A DNA stretch of 64,000 nucleotides from Ruegeria denitrificans. GTDB lineage: Bacteria > Pseudomonadota > Alphaproteobacteria > Rhodobacterales > Rhodobacteraceae. The stretch is taken from NCBI RefSeq assembly GCF_001458295.1, contig NZ_CYUD01000004.1:62001-126000 (forward strand), given 5' to 3'. Below are positions 45,576 to 54,132 of the stretch, piece by piece. Made by a program: the position numbers and the translations under genes. Within the stretch, counting starts at the first letter, position 1. Every line of letters begins with the position of its first letter. Below the pieces are notes generated by a model, which saw only the letters and a list, made by a program, of their open reading frames with translations, was not told where the DNA came from and ran no database searches.

Positions 45576-47473
45576 AAACAGTAGCGTTTCTTCTTGGGCT
45601 GTTTGCGCCAGTATGCGCGTTTGCTCAGTCACCCGAGTATGTGGGCTCGGACCAATGTGTCGAGTGTCACACGGCCGAGGTCGAGGCTTGGTCTGAATCT
45701 CATCATGCTCTGGCTTGGACACGGGTGGAGGATTGGCATGTTGTGGCTGACTTCGACGGCACTCGGTTTGACCATGACGGCATGTTGACCGAGTTCAGTA
45801 AGACCGGCGATTCGTTGCAGGCTCGCGTGACTGAAAAGGACGGGTCGACAACCCATTATGACCTGCATTCAGTGGTCGGAATTGAACCATTGCAACAATA
45901 TCTGTTCGAAACAGAACCCGGTCGGTTACAGAGTTTCGATGTGGTTTGGGATACAGGAGAACAACGCTGGTATCACCTCTATCCCGATCAGGATCTACCG
46001 CCGGATGACGGGCTGCACTGGACCGGGCCGTATAAGAACTGGAACGCCCGCTGCGCTGAATGCCACGCGACTGGGTTTAAAAAAAACTATGACGCGCAGA
46101 CCCGCAGCTACAGCTCGGTTCAGGCTGAGATTGGGGTTGGGTGTGAGGCCTGCCATGGCCCGTCTTCGGCGCATATCGACTGGACGCGGGGCGAAGGCAT
46201 CAACACTGATCTCAGCGCGTTTGGGTTCACTATGGATTGGGGCAAAGGCCGGACCAAGGTTGAAATTCAGCAATGCGCTGGCTGCCATTCCCGGCGCGAG
46301 GCCCACGGCGACGGCAACCCGGTACCCGGAACGCCCTATCATGATGCCTACAATCTGTCGGTTCTTCGCCCCGGTCTCTATCACCCTGACGGTCAAATTT
46401 TAGATGAGGTTTATGTCTACGGCTCATTCTTGCAGTCCAAGATGTATGCGGAGGGCGTCGGTTGCATGAACTGCCATGATCCGCACAGCGTCGAGCTGAA
46501 GGCCGAGGGCAACGGTGTGTGTACCCAGTGCCATTCTCCTGCAGGAAACCCCGATTTCCCGACCCTTACGGCCAAGGAATATGACACGCCCGCGCATCAT
46601 CATCATCCGGACGAAAGCGCAGGTGCTCAGTGCGTTTCCTGCCATATGATCGAGCGTGTCTATATGGGCGTAGACTGGCGGCGCGATCATAGCTTTCGCA
46701 TTCCGCGACCCGATCTGGGGCTGGGGCAGGACGCGTGTACCGACTGCCACAAGACTGAAGATCAGGCCTGGGCAGCACAGCGGATCGAAGAGTGGTTCCC
46801 CGACTCTACCCACCGCGGCACGCATTTCGGGACGACATTTCAAGCAGCGTTGTCCGGACAGGCCAATGGCCCGGACGCTTTGCTGGAAATTGCGGCTGAT
46901 CCCAACATGGCTGGCATCGTGCGAGCCACGGCGGCGTATTTGCTGCAACCCTTCACCTCGGCTGAAGTTGCAGTGAAAACCGAGCCTTTGCTGACAGACG
47001 CAGACCCTTTGGTGCGTGCTAACGCGGTGCCGCTGCAACGTCAGGCGGCGCTGCCAGACATGGTGGCGCGACTGGAGCCGCTAATGTCCGACCCAATTCG
47101 CAACGTGCGTATTTCAACAGCTAAAGAGTTCCTGAACATTCCCCAACAGGTGCTATCGCGGGACCAACAAACGCAAGTCGCACAGAGTATGGCTGAATGG
47201 CAGGGATCAATCGCGAACCGGTTGGACTTCCCTGAAACCCATCTTGTTCTGGGCGGAATGGCTTTGACGTTCCGCAACGCTCCAGCCGCTGAACGCGCCT
47301 TTCGCGAGGTCGTTTCCTTAGACCCTCAGCGCGCCGAGGCGTGGCCAATGTTGGTGCAACTGGCGCAGATCAACCGGGGGATTGATGCAGCTCGAAACGT
47401 ATTGCAGGAGGGGCTGACAGTTCTGCCCGATGATCCGGGATTACTGCAGCTCAAGGCGCAACTAGTCCCGTAA
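45572..47473 (+). CDS. Exported octahaem cytochrome c with HEAT/TPR-like C-terminus
   Basis: The 633-residue protein begins at a GTG overlapping the upstream stop and has a signal peptide to AFAQ. Eight CxxCH haem sites are visible: CVECH, CAECH, CEACH, CAGCH, CMNCH, CTQCH, CVSCH and CTDCH, all before residue 400. The rest is helical: HEAT-like repeats (residues about 440-540) followed by TPR-like repeats. The N-terminal part resembles cytochrome c554-type modules. It would be a periplasmic electron carrier or redox enzyme. No nitrogen- or sulfur-oxide genes are adjacent, so partners are unknown. Confidence 0.9.
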   Translation: MKTVAFLLGLFAPVCAFAQSPEYVGSDQCVECHTAEVEAWSESHHALAWTRVEDWHVVADFDGTRFDHDGMLTEFSKTGDSLQARVTEKDGSTTHYDLHSVVGIEPLQQYLFETEPGRLQSFDVVWDTGEQRWYHLYPDQDLPPDDGLHWTGPYKNWNARCAECHATGFKKNYDAQTRSYSSVQAEIGVGCEACHGPSSAHIDWTRGEGINTDLSAFGFTMDWGKGRTKVEIQQCAGCHSRREAHGDGNPVPGTPYHDAYNLSVLRPGLYHPDGQILDEVYVYGSFLQSKMYAEGVGCMNCHDPHSVELKAEGNGVCTQCHSPAGNPDFPTLTAKEYDTPAHHHHPDESAGAQCVSCHMIERVYMGVDWRRDHSFRIPRPDLGLGQDACTDCHKTEDQAWAAQRIEEWFPDSTHRGTHFGTTFQAALSGQANGPDALLEIAADPNMAGIVRATAAYLLQPFTSAEVAVKTEPLLTDADPLVRANAVPLQRQAALPDMVARLEPLMSDPIRNVRISTAKEFLNIPQQVLSRDQQTQVAQSMAEWQGSIANRLDFPETHLVLGGMALTFRNAPAAERAFREVVSLDPQRAEAWPMLVQLAQINRGIDAARNVLQEGLTVLPDDPGLLQLKAQLVP

Positions 47474-47570
47474 TCCGGCATGGCGTGGCCCGGTTTTCGT
47501 CACGATCCCGGCAAATTTCTAGGTTAACTATGGGTCAGCGTAGAAACGCCGCCAGACCCGGAGGTGACCC

Positions 47571-47759
47571 ATGTCTGACAAACCGGTTCACACGTCGCAG
47601 CTGCAAAACCCGTTGCCGCTGAACCAAAGGATTGCCGAGCTGCAGGCCAGAAAGCCGGAATACATCAATCACGGCGAAGCCCTGCTGCTGCAACGCACGG
47701 CCGCGTCATCGCTGCGCGAGCAGTTCCTGACTGGTGATCGCAGCTGGCTTGAGGATTAA
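47571..47759 (+). CDS. Small hypothetical protein, 62 residues
   Basis: The protein begins MSDKPVHTSQLQNPLPLNQR, is hydrophilic and largely helical, and has no signal or membrane segment. A strong GGAGGTG Shine-Dalgarno lies 5 bases before the ATG, which strongly supports translation. I do not recognise a family. It is convergent with rlmE, whose stop is 1 base away. Confidence 0.75.
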   Translation: MSDKPVHTSQLQNPLPLNQRIAELQARKPEYINHGEALLLQRTAASSLREQFLTGDRSWLED

Positions 47760-47760
47760 C

Positions 47761-48477
47761 TCAGCCCCGGAACCCTGTGGCGACAACGAATTTTTCGGAA
47801 CTGTCTGACCGTGACGCAGGCGGTTTTACGTGTGCTACCTTTTCGAATTTCTGTTTCAGCAGCTTTTGCAGATCACCTTCGGCACCTCCGGCCAGAACCT
47901 TGGCGACAAACGTCCCGCCTTCTTCCAAAACGTCAAAGGCGAAATAGGCGGCGGTTTCGCACAAGGCCATGATCCGCAAGTGGTCGGTCTGCTTGTGCCC
48001 GGATGCCGAGGCCGCCATGTCCGACATCACCACTTCGGCCTTGCCGCCCAGCCAGTCTTTGACCTTCTGATCCGCGTCATCTTCCATGAAGTCCAGCACA
48101 TGAGTCTCTGCGCCAGCGACGGGTTCGACTTCTTGCAGGTCGACACCCAGAACAGTGCCGACGCGCTTGCCCGACCGCTCGCCCAGCGCATTGACGCGTT
48201 TGACGGCCACCTGGAGCCAACCACCAGGCGCACAGCCCAGATCAACCACCCGCGCACCGGGGACGAGAAAGCGGAACTTGTCATCAAGCTCCAGAATCTT
48301 ATAGGCCGCCCGCCCGCGATAGCCATCCGCCTGCGCGCGTTTTACATAAGGGTCGTTCAACTGCCGCTCAAGCCAGCGGGTCGAGCTAAGCTTGCGTCCG
48401 CGCGCTGTCTTGACCTTAACCTTCAGGTCGCGTTGCCCACGACCCGAGTTGTTTTTGCCACTTGGTGTCTTCGCCAT
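47761..48477 (-). CDS. rlmE: 23S rRNA (uridine-2552 2'-O)-methyltransferase
   Basis: The 238-residue FtsJ/RrmJ-type enzyme methylates U2552 of 23S rRNA using S-adenosylmethionine. Motif I is [15 protein letters not shown] near residue 79, and the K-D-K-E tetrad region includes [25 protein letters not shown] and FVAKVLAGG. The N-terminal 30 residues are basic. It overlaps the Ppx/GppA stop upstream by one base (TGATG). Confidence 0.94.
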   Translation of the reverse strand: MAKTPSGKNNSGRGQRDLKVKVKTARGRKLSSTRWLERQLNDPYVKRAQADGYRGRAAYKILELDDKFRFLVPGARVVDLGCAPGGWLQVAVKRVNALGERSGKRVGTVLGVDLQEVEPVAGAETHVLDFMEDDADQKVKDWLGGKAEVVMSDMAASASGHKQTDHLRIMALCETAAYFAFDVLEEGGTFVAKVLAGGAEGDLQKLLKQKFEKVAHVKPPASRSDSSEKFVVATGFRG

Positions 48478-49589
48478 CAGAATGGTCCGTCTTCCAATAC
48501 ACCGTCCGCGCTCATCTGCGCATAAAGCAGGCCTTCGCGCAGTCCACGGTCCGCCACAGAAAGGCGGTCAGTGGGCCAGCAGCGTAACAAAGCCTGCAAA
48601 ATGGCTGAGCCGGACATGATCAGGGCCTGCCGGTCATCGCCGATACGCGGATCTCGCCGCCGCCCCAGTGGGCCGAGTTCTAAGTATCCCCGTATGACTT
48701 TGTCAATCTGATCGCTGGTCATGCGCAAACCATCGACCTTGGTCCGGTCATAACGCTTCAGCCCCAGATGCGAGGCGGCCACGGTTGTCACAGTGCCACT
48801 TGTGCCGACGATCTGAAACCCTGCGCGGGCCTGTTCGTCTTTGTACGGGGCGAAATCGGCCAGATTCTCCTCAAAAAACCAGCTCATCAGCGCAAAGCGG
48901 GCCGAGTCGTCTTCGACATCGTTGAATTGGTCGCGCAGCGTGGCCACGCCCAGCGGAACGCTGATCCAATCCACCACTTTGGCTGCCGGAAAAGGGCTGT
49001 CAACCGTATGAAACCCGTGATGCAGCCGCATGATTGCGGCGGGACGATCCCGACGTGGCACAGATGAGATGTCGATCCACACCAACTCGGTCGAGCCACC
49101 GCCAATATCCACGACCAGCAACTGTTCGGTCTTGGTCGACACCAGTGGCGCGCATGAGATCACGGCCAGGCGGGCCTCTTCCTCGGGCTGAATGATTTCC
49201 AGATTCAGGCCAGTCTCGCGTTTCACCTGCCGGATAAAATCACGTGAATTCTTGGCGCGCCGACAAGCTTCGGTCGCAATCAGGCGCATCCGTTTGACCT
49301 TATTGCGTTTTAGCTTTTGCTGACAGATGCGCAGCGCTTGAATGGTGCGCGCCATCGAAGACCGAGACAGCCGTCCGGTCCGTTCCAGACCCGCGCCCAA
49401 TTGCACGGACTTGGAGAAGCTGTCCACCACATGAAACCCGCTGCCCTTGGGCTGGGCTATCAACATGCGGCAGCTATTTGTTCCCAAATCCAGCGCCGCA
49501 TATAGTGCATCTGGATCGGGTCTTGCCGGCGCGGGGCTTTCGACCGCCTTCGGGAACGCGCCCGCACCTTTGGGACGCTTGGGCGCCAT
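48477..49589 (-). CDS. Ppx/GppA exopolyphosphatase family
   Basis: The 370-residue protein has the ASKHA fold: [16 protein letters not shown] near residue 31 for phosphate-1, [15 protein letters not shown] near residue 154 for phosphate-2, and [13 protein letters not shown] near residue 258. Members hydrolyse polyphosphate or pppGpp. It is the short form, without the C-terminal HD-like domain of E. coli Ppx. GGAGG precedes the ATG. A polyphosphate kinase 2 gene lies 3 kb away. Confidence 0.92.
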   Translation of the reverse strand: MAPKRPKGAGAFPKAVESPAPARPDPDALYAALDLGTNSCRMLIAQPKGSGFHVVDSFSKSVQLGAGLERTGRLSRSSMARTIQALRICQQKLKRNKVKRMRLIATEACRRAKNSRDFIRQVKRETGLNLEIIQPEEEARLAVISCAPLVSTKTEQLLVVDIGGGSTELVWIDISSVPRRDRPAAIMRLHHGFHTVDSPFPAAKVVDWISVPLGVATLRDQFNDVEDDSARFALMSWFFEENLADFAPYKDEQARAGFQIVGTSGTVTTVAASHLGLKRYDRTKVDGLRMTSDQIDKVIRGYLELGPLGRRRDPRIGDDRQALIMSGSAILQALLRCWPTDRLSVADRGLREGLLYAQMSADGVLEDGPF

Positions 49590-49618
49590 CTTTAACGCCC
49601 TCCGATTTACGAGTTACC

Positions 49619-49633
49619 CCGACCATAGGTCGG
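49619..49633. promoter_or_regulatory. Inverted repeat upstream of ppx-type gene
   Basis: CCGACC-ATA-GGTCGG is a perfect six-pair dyad in the 241-base divergent region between the Ppx/GppA gene and the folate/corrinoid gene cluster. Role unknown; operator is possible. Confidence 0.3.
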
Positions 49634-49830
49634 CCACATGTTTCGTGCAAGACGCTCATTAAAGTGATGAGTATTTTGATGTGCGCATTTGCGCGAGAAT
49701 TCAGTACAAGCGGCGTATCCTATGGTGGACTAAAACGTCGTTTGAAAGACTGCTTGTGTCGAAAATCGACCGACCTTGGCCCATATAGAAGTCTAGAACC
49801 GATCCATCTGGTTAGGAGGAATCAACGGCA

Positions 49831-50127
49831 ATGCCTGACGTCACCATCGTATACTGGCGCGATATTCCCGCCCAAGTCATCGTCGGCAAGGGCCGCCGTG
49901 GCGCAAAGCGGCAGTTGGAGGAGCGGTTCGAGCAAGCCATCGACCGGGCTGCTATGAAGGTGAACGCCAAGGACAGTGATGCCTATCTGGCCGAATGGCG
50001 CAAAGCCGCACCCTTTGCAGTTGATGGCGACCCGTCAGAAATTGCCGAGGCCGAGGCTGTGCGTTTGGAAACGGAATACGATCAGGACCGCATCAAAGCG
50101 CTGATCGCCAATGACGGTTGGGCATGA
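49831..50127 (+). CDS. Small virulence-factor-domain protein heading the C1 cluster
   Basis: The 98-residue protein (PDVTIVYWRDIPAQVIVGKG at the N-terminus) matches the small family misleadingly named virulence factor (Pfam Virulence_fact type). It has a beta-strand start, a basic GKGRRGAKRQ segment and a helical remainder, with no signal or membrane segment. TAGGAGGA is well placed before the ATG. It starts an apparent operon with an MTHFR-like protein and a methyl-THF:corrinoid methyltransferase, so a role in C1 transfer is more plausible than virulence; this is inference. Confidence 0.75.
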   Translation: MPDVTIVYWRDIPAQVIVGKGRRGAKRQLEERFEQAIDRAAMKVNAKDSDAYLAEWRKAAPFAVDGDPSEIAEAEAVRLETEYDQDRIKALIANDGWA

Positions 50128-50153
50128 GCCCAAAATCTATATGGGAGGCCGCA

Positions 50154-51080
50154 ATGGCTTTGCTGAACTTCAAGAAACGTGACACGGTCGAAAACGGCCC
50201 AGTGAACCCGACCGTCGAAGCCTTTTTGCAGGGCTATTCGATCGAGGTGATGCCACGCACCGCCGAAAAGGTCGAAGATTTCCGCGCGCTGTTGCCCGAA
50301 GGCACCCGCGTCTACATCGCCCATATCGAGGGCACGCCCATCGAGGATATGGTTAAGACCGCTAAGCGGATCGCGGACGAAGGTTATCCAGTGATGCCGC
50401 ACTTCCCGGCGCGGATCATCAAGGATGCGGCAACGCTGGAAAACTGGATCTCGATGTATCAGGGCGAAGCGGGCGTCGATCAGGCGCTGCTGCTGGCCGG
50501 TGGTGTCACGAATCCGCACGGCGATTTCGACAGCTCGATGCAGTTGCTGGAAAGTGGTCTGTTCGACAAGGCGGGCTTCAAACGTCTGCACGTGGCGGGC
50601 CATCCCGAGGGCAACAAAGACATTGACCCAGACGGCTCGACCAAGAATGTCGACGACGCGCTGCGTTGGAAACAGCAATTCTCGGAAACCACCGATGCAG
50701 AAATGGCGCTGGCAACACAGTTTGCCTTCGACGCCAAACCGATCATCGCTTGGGCCGACGGCCTGAAAGAAGCGGGCATCGACCTGCCGATCCACATCGG
50801 GATCGCTGGTCCAGCCAAGCTGCAGACCCTGATCAAATTCGCCATCGCCTGCGGCGTTGGTCCCTCGCTGAAGGTTCTGCAGAAGCGCGCTATGGATGTC
50901 TCCAAGTTGCTGCTGCCTTACGAGCCGACCGATGTTGTCACCGAGCTGGCCAACCACAAGGCAGCTAACCCGGATTTCAACATCACCAACGTACACTTCT
51001 TTCCACTTGGCGGCATCAAGACCAACGCCAACTGGGCCATCAACAACGGCGGTGCTTCGGCGCAGCCGGCAAACTCCTAA
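50154..51080 (+). CDS. Divergent methylenetetrahydrofolate reductase-like protein
   Basis: The protein has 308 residues from the ATG at 50154 (GGGAGG upstream). It follows the MetF barrel: SIEVMPRTAEKVEDF at residues 29-43 aligns with the E. coli FEFFPPR strand and keeps the glutamate (Glu31), YPVMPHFPAR near 78 matches the APHL strand, and ATQFAFDAKP near 190 matches the ITQFFFD strand. The loop that reads RGDLPP in E. coli reads GGVTNPHG here (residues 116-123), so the catalytic aspartate appears to be valine. In this context it may oxidise methyl-THF to methylene-THF, but activity is uncertain. Confidence 0.82.
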   Translation: MALLNFKKRDTVENGPVNPTVEAFLQGYSIEVMPRTAEKVEDFRALLPEGTRVYIAHIEGTPIEDMVKTAKRIADEGYPVMPHFPARIIKDAATLENWISMYQGEAGVDQALLLAGGVTNPHGDFDSSMQLLESGLFDKAGFKRLHVAGHPEGNKDIDPDGSTKNVDDALRWKQQFSETTDAEMALATQFAFDAKPIIAWADGLKEAGIDLPIHIGIAGPAKLQTLIKFAIACGVGPSLKVLQKRAMDVSKLLLPYEPTDVVTELANHKAANPDFNITNVHFFPLGGIKTNANWAINNGGASAQPANS

Positions 51081-51089
51081 GGAACGGAC

Positions 51090-52154
51090 ATGACCCGTAC
51101 AGTCGTAGAATCAAAAACAAAAACTGCCGTTCTGGGCTTTGACGAACCGTTCTGCGTGATCGGTGAGCGGATCAACCCGACCGGCCGAAAAAAGCTGGCT
51201 GCTGAACTGGAAGCGGGCGATTTCTCGACCGTCGAGAAAGACGCTATCGCGCAGGTCGCGGCAGGGGCCACCGTTCTGGATATCAACGCGGGTGTTGTCT
51301 ACAACTCGAACCCCAACCCGAACGAGACCGAGCCGCCATTGATGCGCAAGATCGTCGAACTGGTGCAGGGGCTGGTCGAAGTGCCGCTGTGCATCGACTC
51401 GTCGGTTCCTGGTGCGCTGGAAGCTGGTCTTGCAGCGGCTGAGGGTCGTCCGCTGCTGAACTCGGTCACCGGCGAAGAAGAGCGTCTGGAACTGGTTCTG
51501 CCCCTGGTCAAAAAGTACAACGTGCCGGTCGTCGCGATCTCGAATGATGACACTGGTATTTCGGAAGACCCCGATGTGCGTTTCGAAGTGGCCCGCAAGA
51601 TCGTTGAGCGCGCCGCTGACTTCGGCATTCCGGCGCATGACATCGTCGTTGACCCGCTTGTCATGCCCATCGGTGCGATGGCAACTGCCGGTCAGCAGGT
51701 GTTTGCTCTGGTTCGTCGCCTGCGCGAGGAACTGGGCGTGAACACAACGTGCGGCGCGTCCAACGTCTCGTTCGGTCTGCCGAACCGTCACGGCATCAAC
51801 AACGCGTTCCTGCCGATGGCGATGGGTGCTGGTATGACCTCGGCGATCATGAACCCGGTGGCTCTACCGACCACCCAAAAGAAGATTGCTGAGAAGAAAG
51901 AACAAGTTGCCGCTGCTGGCATCATCTTGCCCGAAGGTATGGATGATGAAGCCTTCGTTCAGATGTTTGGTCTGGGTTCCACCAAGCCGCGCGCTGGTAA
52001 GGAAATGGAGGCCATCCGCGCCGCCAACTTGCTGACGAACAATGACCCGCATGGCGGTGAATGGATTCGATTCAACAAAGCTCCAGAAGAAGCCGGTGCT
52101 GCTGGCGCTGCTGGTGGCCGTCGCGGCGGTGGCCGTCGTCGCCGCGCTTCTTGA
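51090..52154 (+). CDS. Methyltetrahydrofolate:corrinoid methyltransferase (pterin-binding, MtgA/AcsE-like)
   Basis: The 354-residue protein is a DHPS-like barrel that moves methyl groups between a corrinoid protein and tetrahydrofolate. Signatures are VIGERINPTGRKKLAAEL near residue 17, VLDINAGVVYNSNPN near 60, ISNDDTGISEDPDV near 150, and CGASNVSFGLPNRHGINNAF near 218. The catalytic domain ends near residue 330. The last 22 residues are Ala/Gly then Arg-rich (AGGRRGGGRRRRAS), which is not part of the fold. It lies 9 bases after the MTHFR-like gene. No MetH-type corrinoid domain is fused. Confidence 0.92.
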   Translation: MTRTVVESKTKTAVLGFDEPFCVIGERINPTGRKKLAAELEAGDFSTVEKDAIAQVAAGATVLDINAGVVYNSNPNPNETEPPLMRKIVELVQGLVEVPLCIDSSVPGALEAGLAAAEGRPLLNSVTGEEERLELVLPLVKKYNVPVVAISNDDTGISEDPDVRFEVARKIVERAADFGIPAHDIVVDPLVMPIGAMATAGQQVFALVRRLREELGVNTTCGASNVSFGLPNRHGINNAFLPMAMGAGMTSAIMNPVALPTTQKKIAEKKEQVAAAGIILPEGMDDEAFVQMFGLGSTKPRAGKEMEAIRAANLLTNNDPHGGEWIRFNKAPEEAGAAGAAGGRRGGGRRRRAS

Positions 52155-52175
52155 GCCGGAACCCCAATAAATGAT

Positions 52176-52203
52176 AAGGCCGGGCCTTGTGCCCGGCCTT
52201 TTT
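52176..52203 (+). terminator. Intrinsic terminator of the C1 operon
   Basis: AAGGCCGGGC and GCCCGGCCTT form a ten-pair stem with a CTTGT loop, followed by a short T run. It ends the unit 49831-52154. Confidence 0.88.
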
Positions 52204-52283
52204 CGTTCTTGATACCGATCAAAGCCCAAGCTGGGATGATGGATCAGACTGTCTGGAACCGTTGACCAAGGACCAGCGCATTC

Positions 52284-53111
52284 ATGACCAAACATCACCC
52301 TCCTAAACTTGCAGATGCGGATCTGAGCCTGAAACTGGGCAAACAGAGCTATTTCAAGAAACTGGCGGAGTTGCAGGCCCAATTGGCCCTGATTCAACAA
52401 GCCTTTCTGTTTCATGGAACCAAGGGCGTGTTGGTTTTTGAAGGATGGGACGCGGCAGGCAAGGGCGGCACGATCCGACGGATCAGCCAAGCACTGGACC
52501 CGCGCAGTTTCAAGGTGTGGCCAATCGGGGTGCCTCGGAACTACTATCTGAACCGTCACTACCTGTTGCGGTTCTGGGAGAGGTTGCCGCCCCAAGGCGC
52601 AATCTCGGCCTTTGACCGCAGCTGGTATGGCAGGGTGCTGGTTGAACGGATCGAGAAGTTCACCCCAGAAGAGCGCTGGCGCGCTGCCTACCGCGAGATT
52701 AACGATTTCGAGCGTTTGTTGGTGGATGACGGCACCCGCATCGTGAAGCTATTTTTTCACATCTCACAGGAAGAGCAGATGGCTCGGTTCACCGAACGCC
52801 TGCGCAACCCGATGAAGCGGTGGAAACTGACCTATGAGGACTTTCGCAATCGTGAGCGATGGGCCGATGCTGAAGTCGCCGTGGATGAGATGCTGGCCCG
52901 CACCTCAACTGAGATTGCGCCGTGGCATGTAGTTCCGGCGAACAACAAGAAACTTGCAAGAATCAGTGCGATGCAGGCGATCGTTGATGCGTTTTCAGAG
53001 GATATCGACCTTAACCCGCAGCATCTGGACGAACGAACGCTGGATGCTGCTTGCGAGGTGCTGGATGTGGATCAGTCCCTGATCGACAGCTTGCGCGCCC
53101 GGACCGAGTAA
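52284..53111 (+). CDS. ppk2: Polyphosphate kinase 2 family protein
   Basis: The 275-residue P-loop kinase uses polyphosphate to phosphorylate nucleotides, or the reverse. Walker A is GWDAAGKGGTIRRI near residue 54, Walker B and lid follow in SAFDRSWYGRVLVERIEKF near residue 113, and RNPMKRWKLTYEDFRNRERW near residue 175 completes the single PPK2 domain. Substrate class cannot be set by eye. It is a single gene behind the C1 operon terminator. Confidence 0.93.
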   Translation: MTKHHPPKLADADLSLKLGKQSYFKKLAELQAQLALIQQAFLFHGTKGVLVFEGWDAAGKGGTIRRISQALDPRSFKVWPIGVPRNYYLNRHYLLRFWERLPPQGAISAFDRSWYGRVLVERIEKFTPEERWRAAYREINDFERLLVDDGTRIVKLFFHISQEEQMARFTERLRNPMKRWKLTYEDFRNRERWADAEVAVDEMLARTSTEIAPWHVVPANNKKLARISAMQAIVDAFSEDIDLNPQHLDERTLDAACEVLDVDQSLIDSLRARTE

Positions 53112-53175
53112 ACGGCCTCTGAGGCGGAAAGGCGCTTGCGGTCGATCAACCGGCGGTGCTATCCAGAGCCGCGCG

Positions 53176-53249
53176 GCGGGTATGATGTAATGGTAGCCTG
53201 TCAGCTTCCCAAGCTGAACGCGCGGGTTCGATTCCCGCTACCCGCTCCA
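53176..53249 (+). tRNA. tRNA-Gly (anticodon CCC)
   Basis: The 74-base cloverleaf has acceptor GCGGGTA/TACCCGC, anticodon stem TCAGC/GCTGA with loop TTCCCAA giving CCC, T-arm GGTTCGATTCC and an encoded CCA at 53247-53249. The convergent methyltransferase stop begins 2 bases later. Confidence 0.95.
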
Positions 53250-53250
53250 A

Positions 53251-54108
53251 TCACTTAGATTTTCGTGCCTGAAACAAGTTGATCAAAGCCGGAATTTCGA
53301 CCGTGTTTGCGGACACATACTGTTGAAACGCCTCGGCGATGGCCGCTTGGATGGCCAAAACGTCCTCGGCATCTCCTTCGAAATGGGTGATCAGGCGGGC
53401 CGCTGGGCCGATACGTGTGCACAGGGTCGCGCAATCCTCTATGGTTCCCCGAATGCGCAATGAGACTGGCACCTGTTCGACGCGAATGTCGGTCAGACCA
53501 GCTTGCTCTAGCAGGCCGGAGACTCGTTCGTGGTCATGAAAAGCCAGTGGACCGGGGGCATTTCGGTCCATCGGAGGCGGGTTGCCCAGTCGGGCGCAGG
53601 CCAAAATATGCGGCGTCTTGAACCACGGGTTCCCGTTTAGTGGACCCCAGGCGGCAAAGGTCATCTGGCCGCCCGGCTTCAACGCCCGCGTCATGTTGGC
53701 AAAGGCAGCTACCGTGTCCTCGAAGAACATAACCCCAAAGCGCGAGATCATCGCATCGCGGTCAACCGCAACAAAGGAGTGGGTCTGCACATCGGCATGT
53801 TGGAGGTCGATGTTGGCCAGTCCTTTCTCGGCAGCCCGTTGCCCAGCGCGGTCCAGAAACGGCTGCGAGAAATCCGCCGCCAGGACGTGCCCGGTTTCAC
53901 CCACGATTTCCGCAGCCCTGACTGTGCTTGCGCCAGTGCCGCAGCCGATATCCAGCACACGCATGCCGGGTTGCAGCCCGGCGCGGTCGAAGACCAGGTC
54001 AAGGACCGGGGCAAGCAACTCATCCATCTGGTCCTCAAAGGTCAACCATTTGGCACCAGAAGGGGAGTTGCTCCAGAATTCGGCCTGTTCTTCGTTTGCA
54101 GCTTGCAT
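53251..54108 (-). CDS. Class I SAM-dependent methyltransferase (UbiE-like)
   Basis: The 285-residue protein has Rossmann motif I VLDIGCGTGASTVRAAE near residue 50, motif II acidic LAADFSQPFL, and VMFFEDTVAAFANMTRALKPGG near residue 125. The substrate is unknown. It lies 24 bases downstream of the corrinoid activator gene and probably shares its mRNA. Its end abuts tRNA-Gly. Confidence 0.88.
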   Translation of the reverse strand: MQAANEEQAEFWSNSPSGAKWLTFEDQMDELLAPVLDLVFDRAGLQPGMRVLDIGCGTGASTVRAAEIVGETGHVLAADFSQPFLDRAGQRAAEKGLANIDLQHADVQTHSFVAVDRDAMISRFGVMFFEDTVAAFANMTRALKPGGQMTFAAWGPLNGNPWFKTPHILACARLGNPPPMDRNAPGPLAFHDHERVSGLLEQAGLTDIRVEQVPVSLRIRGTIEDCATLCTRIGPAARLITHFEGDAEDVLAIQAAIAEAFQQYVSANTVEIPALINLFQARKSK

Positions 54109-54132
54109 GATCGGCTCCTATCGGTGGCGCGA

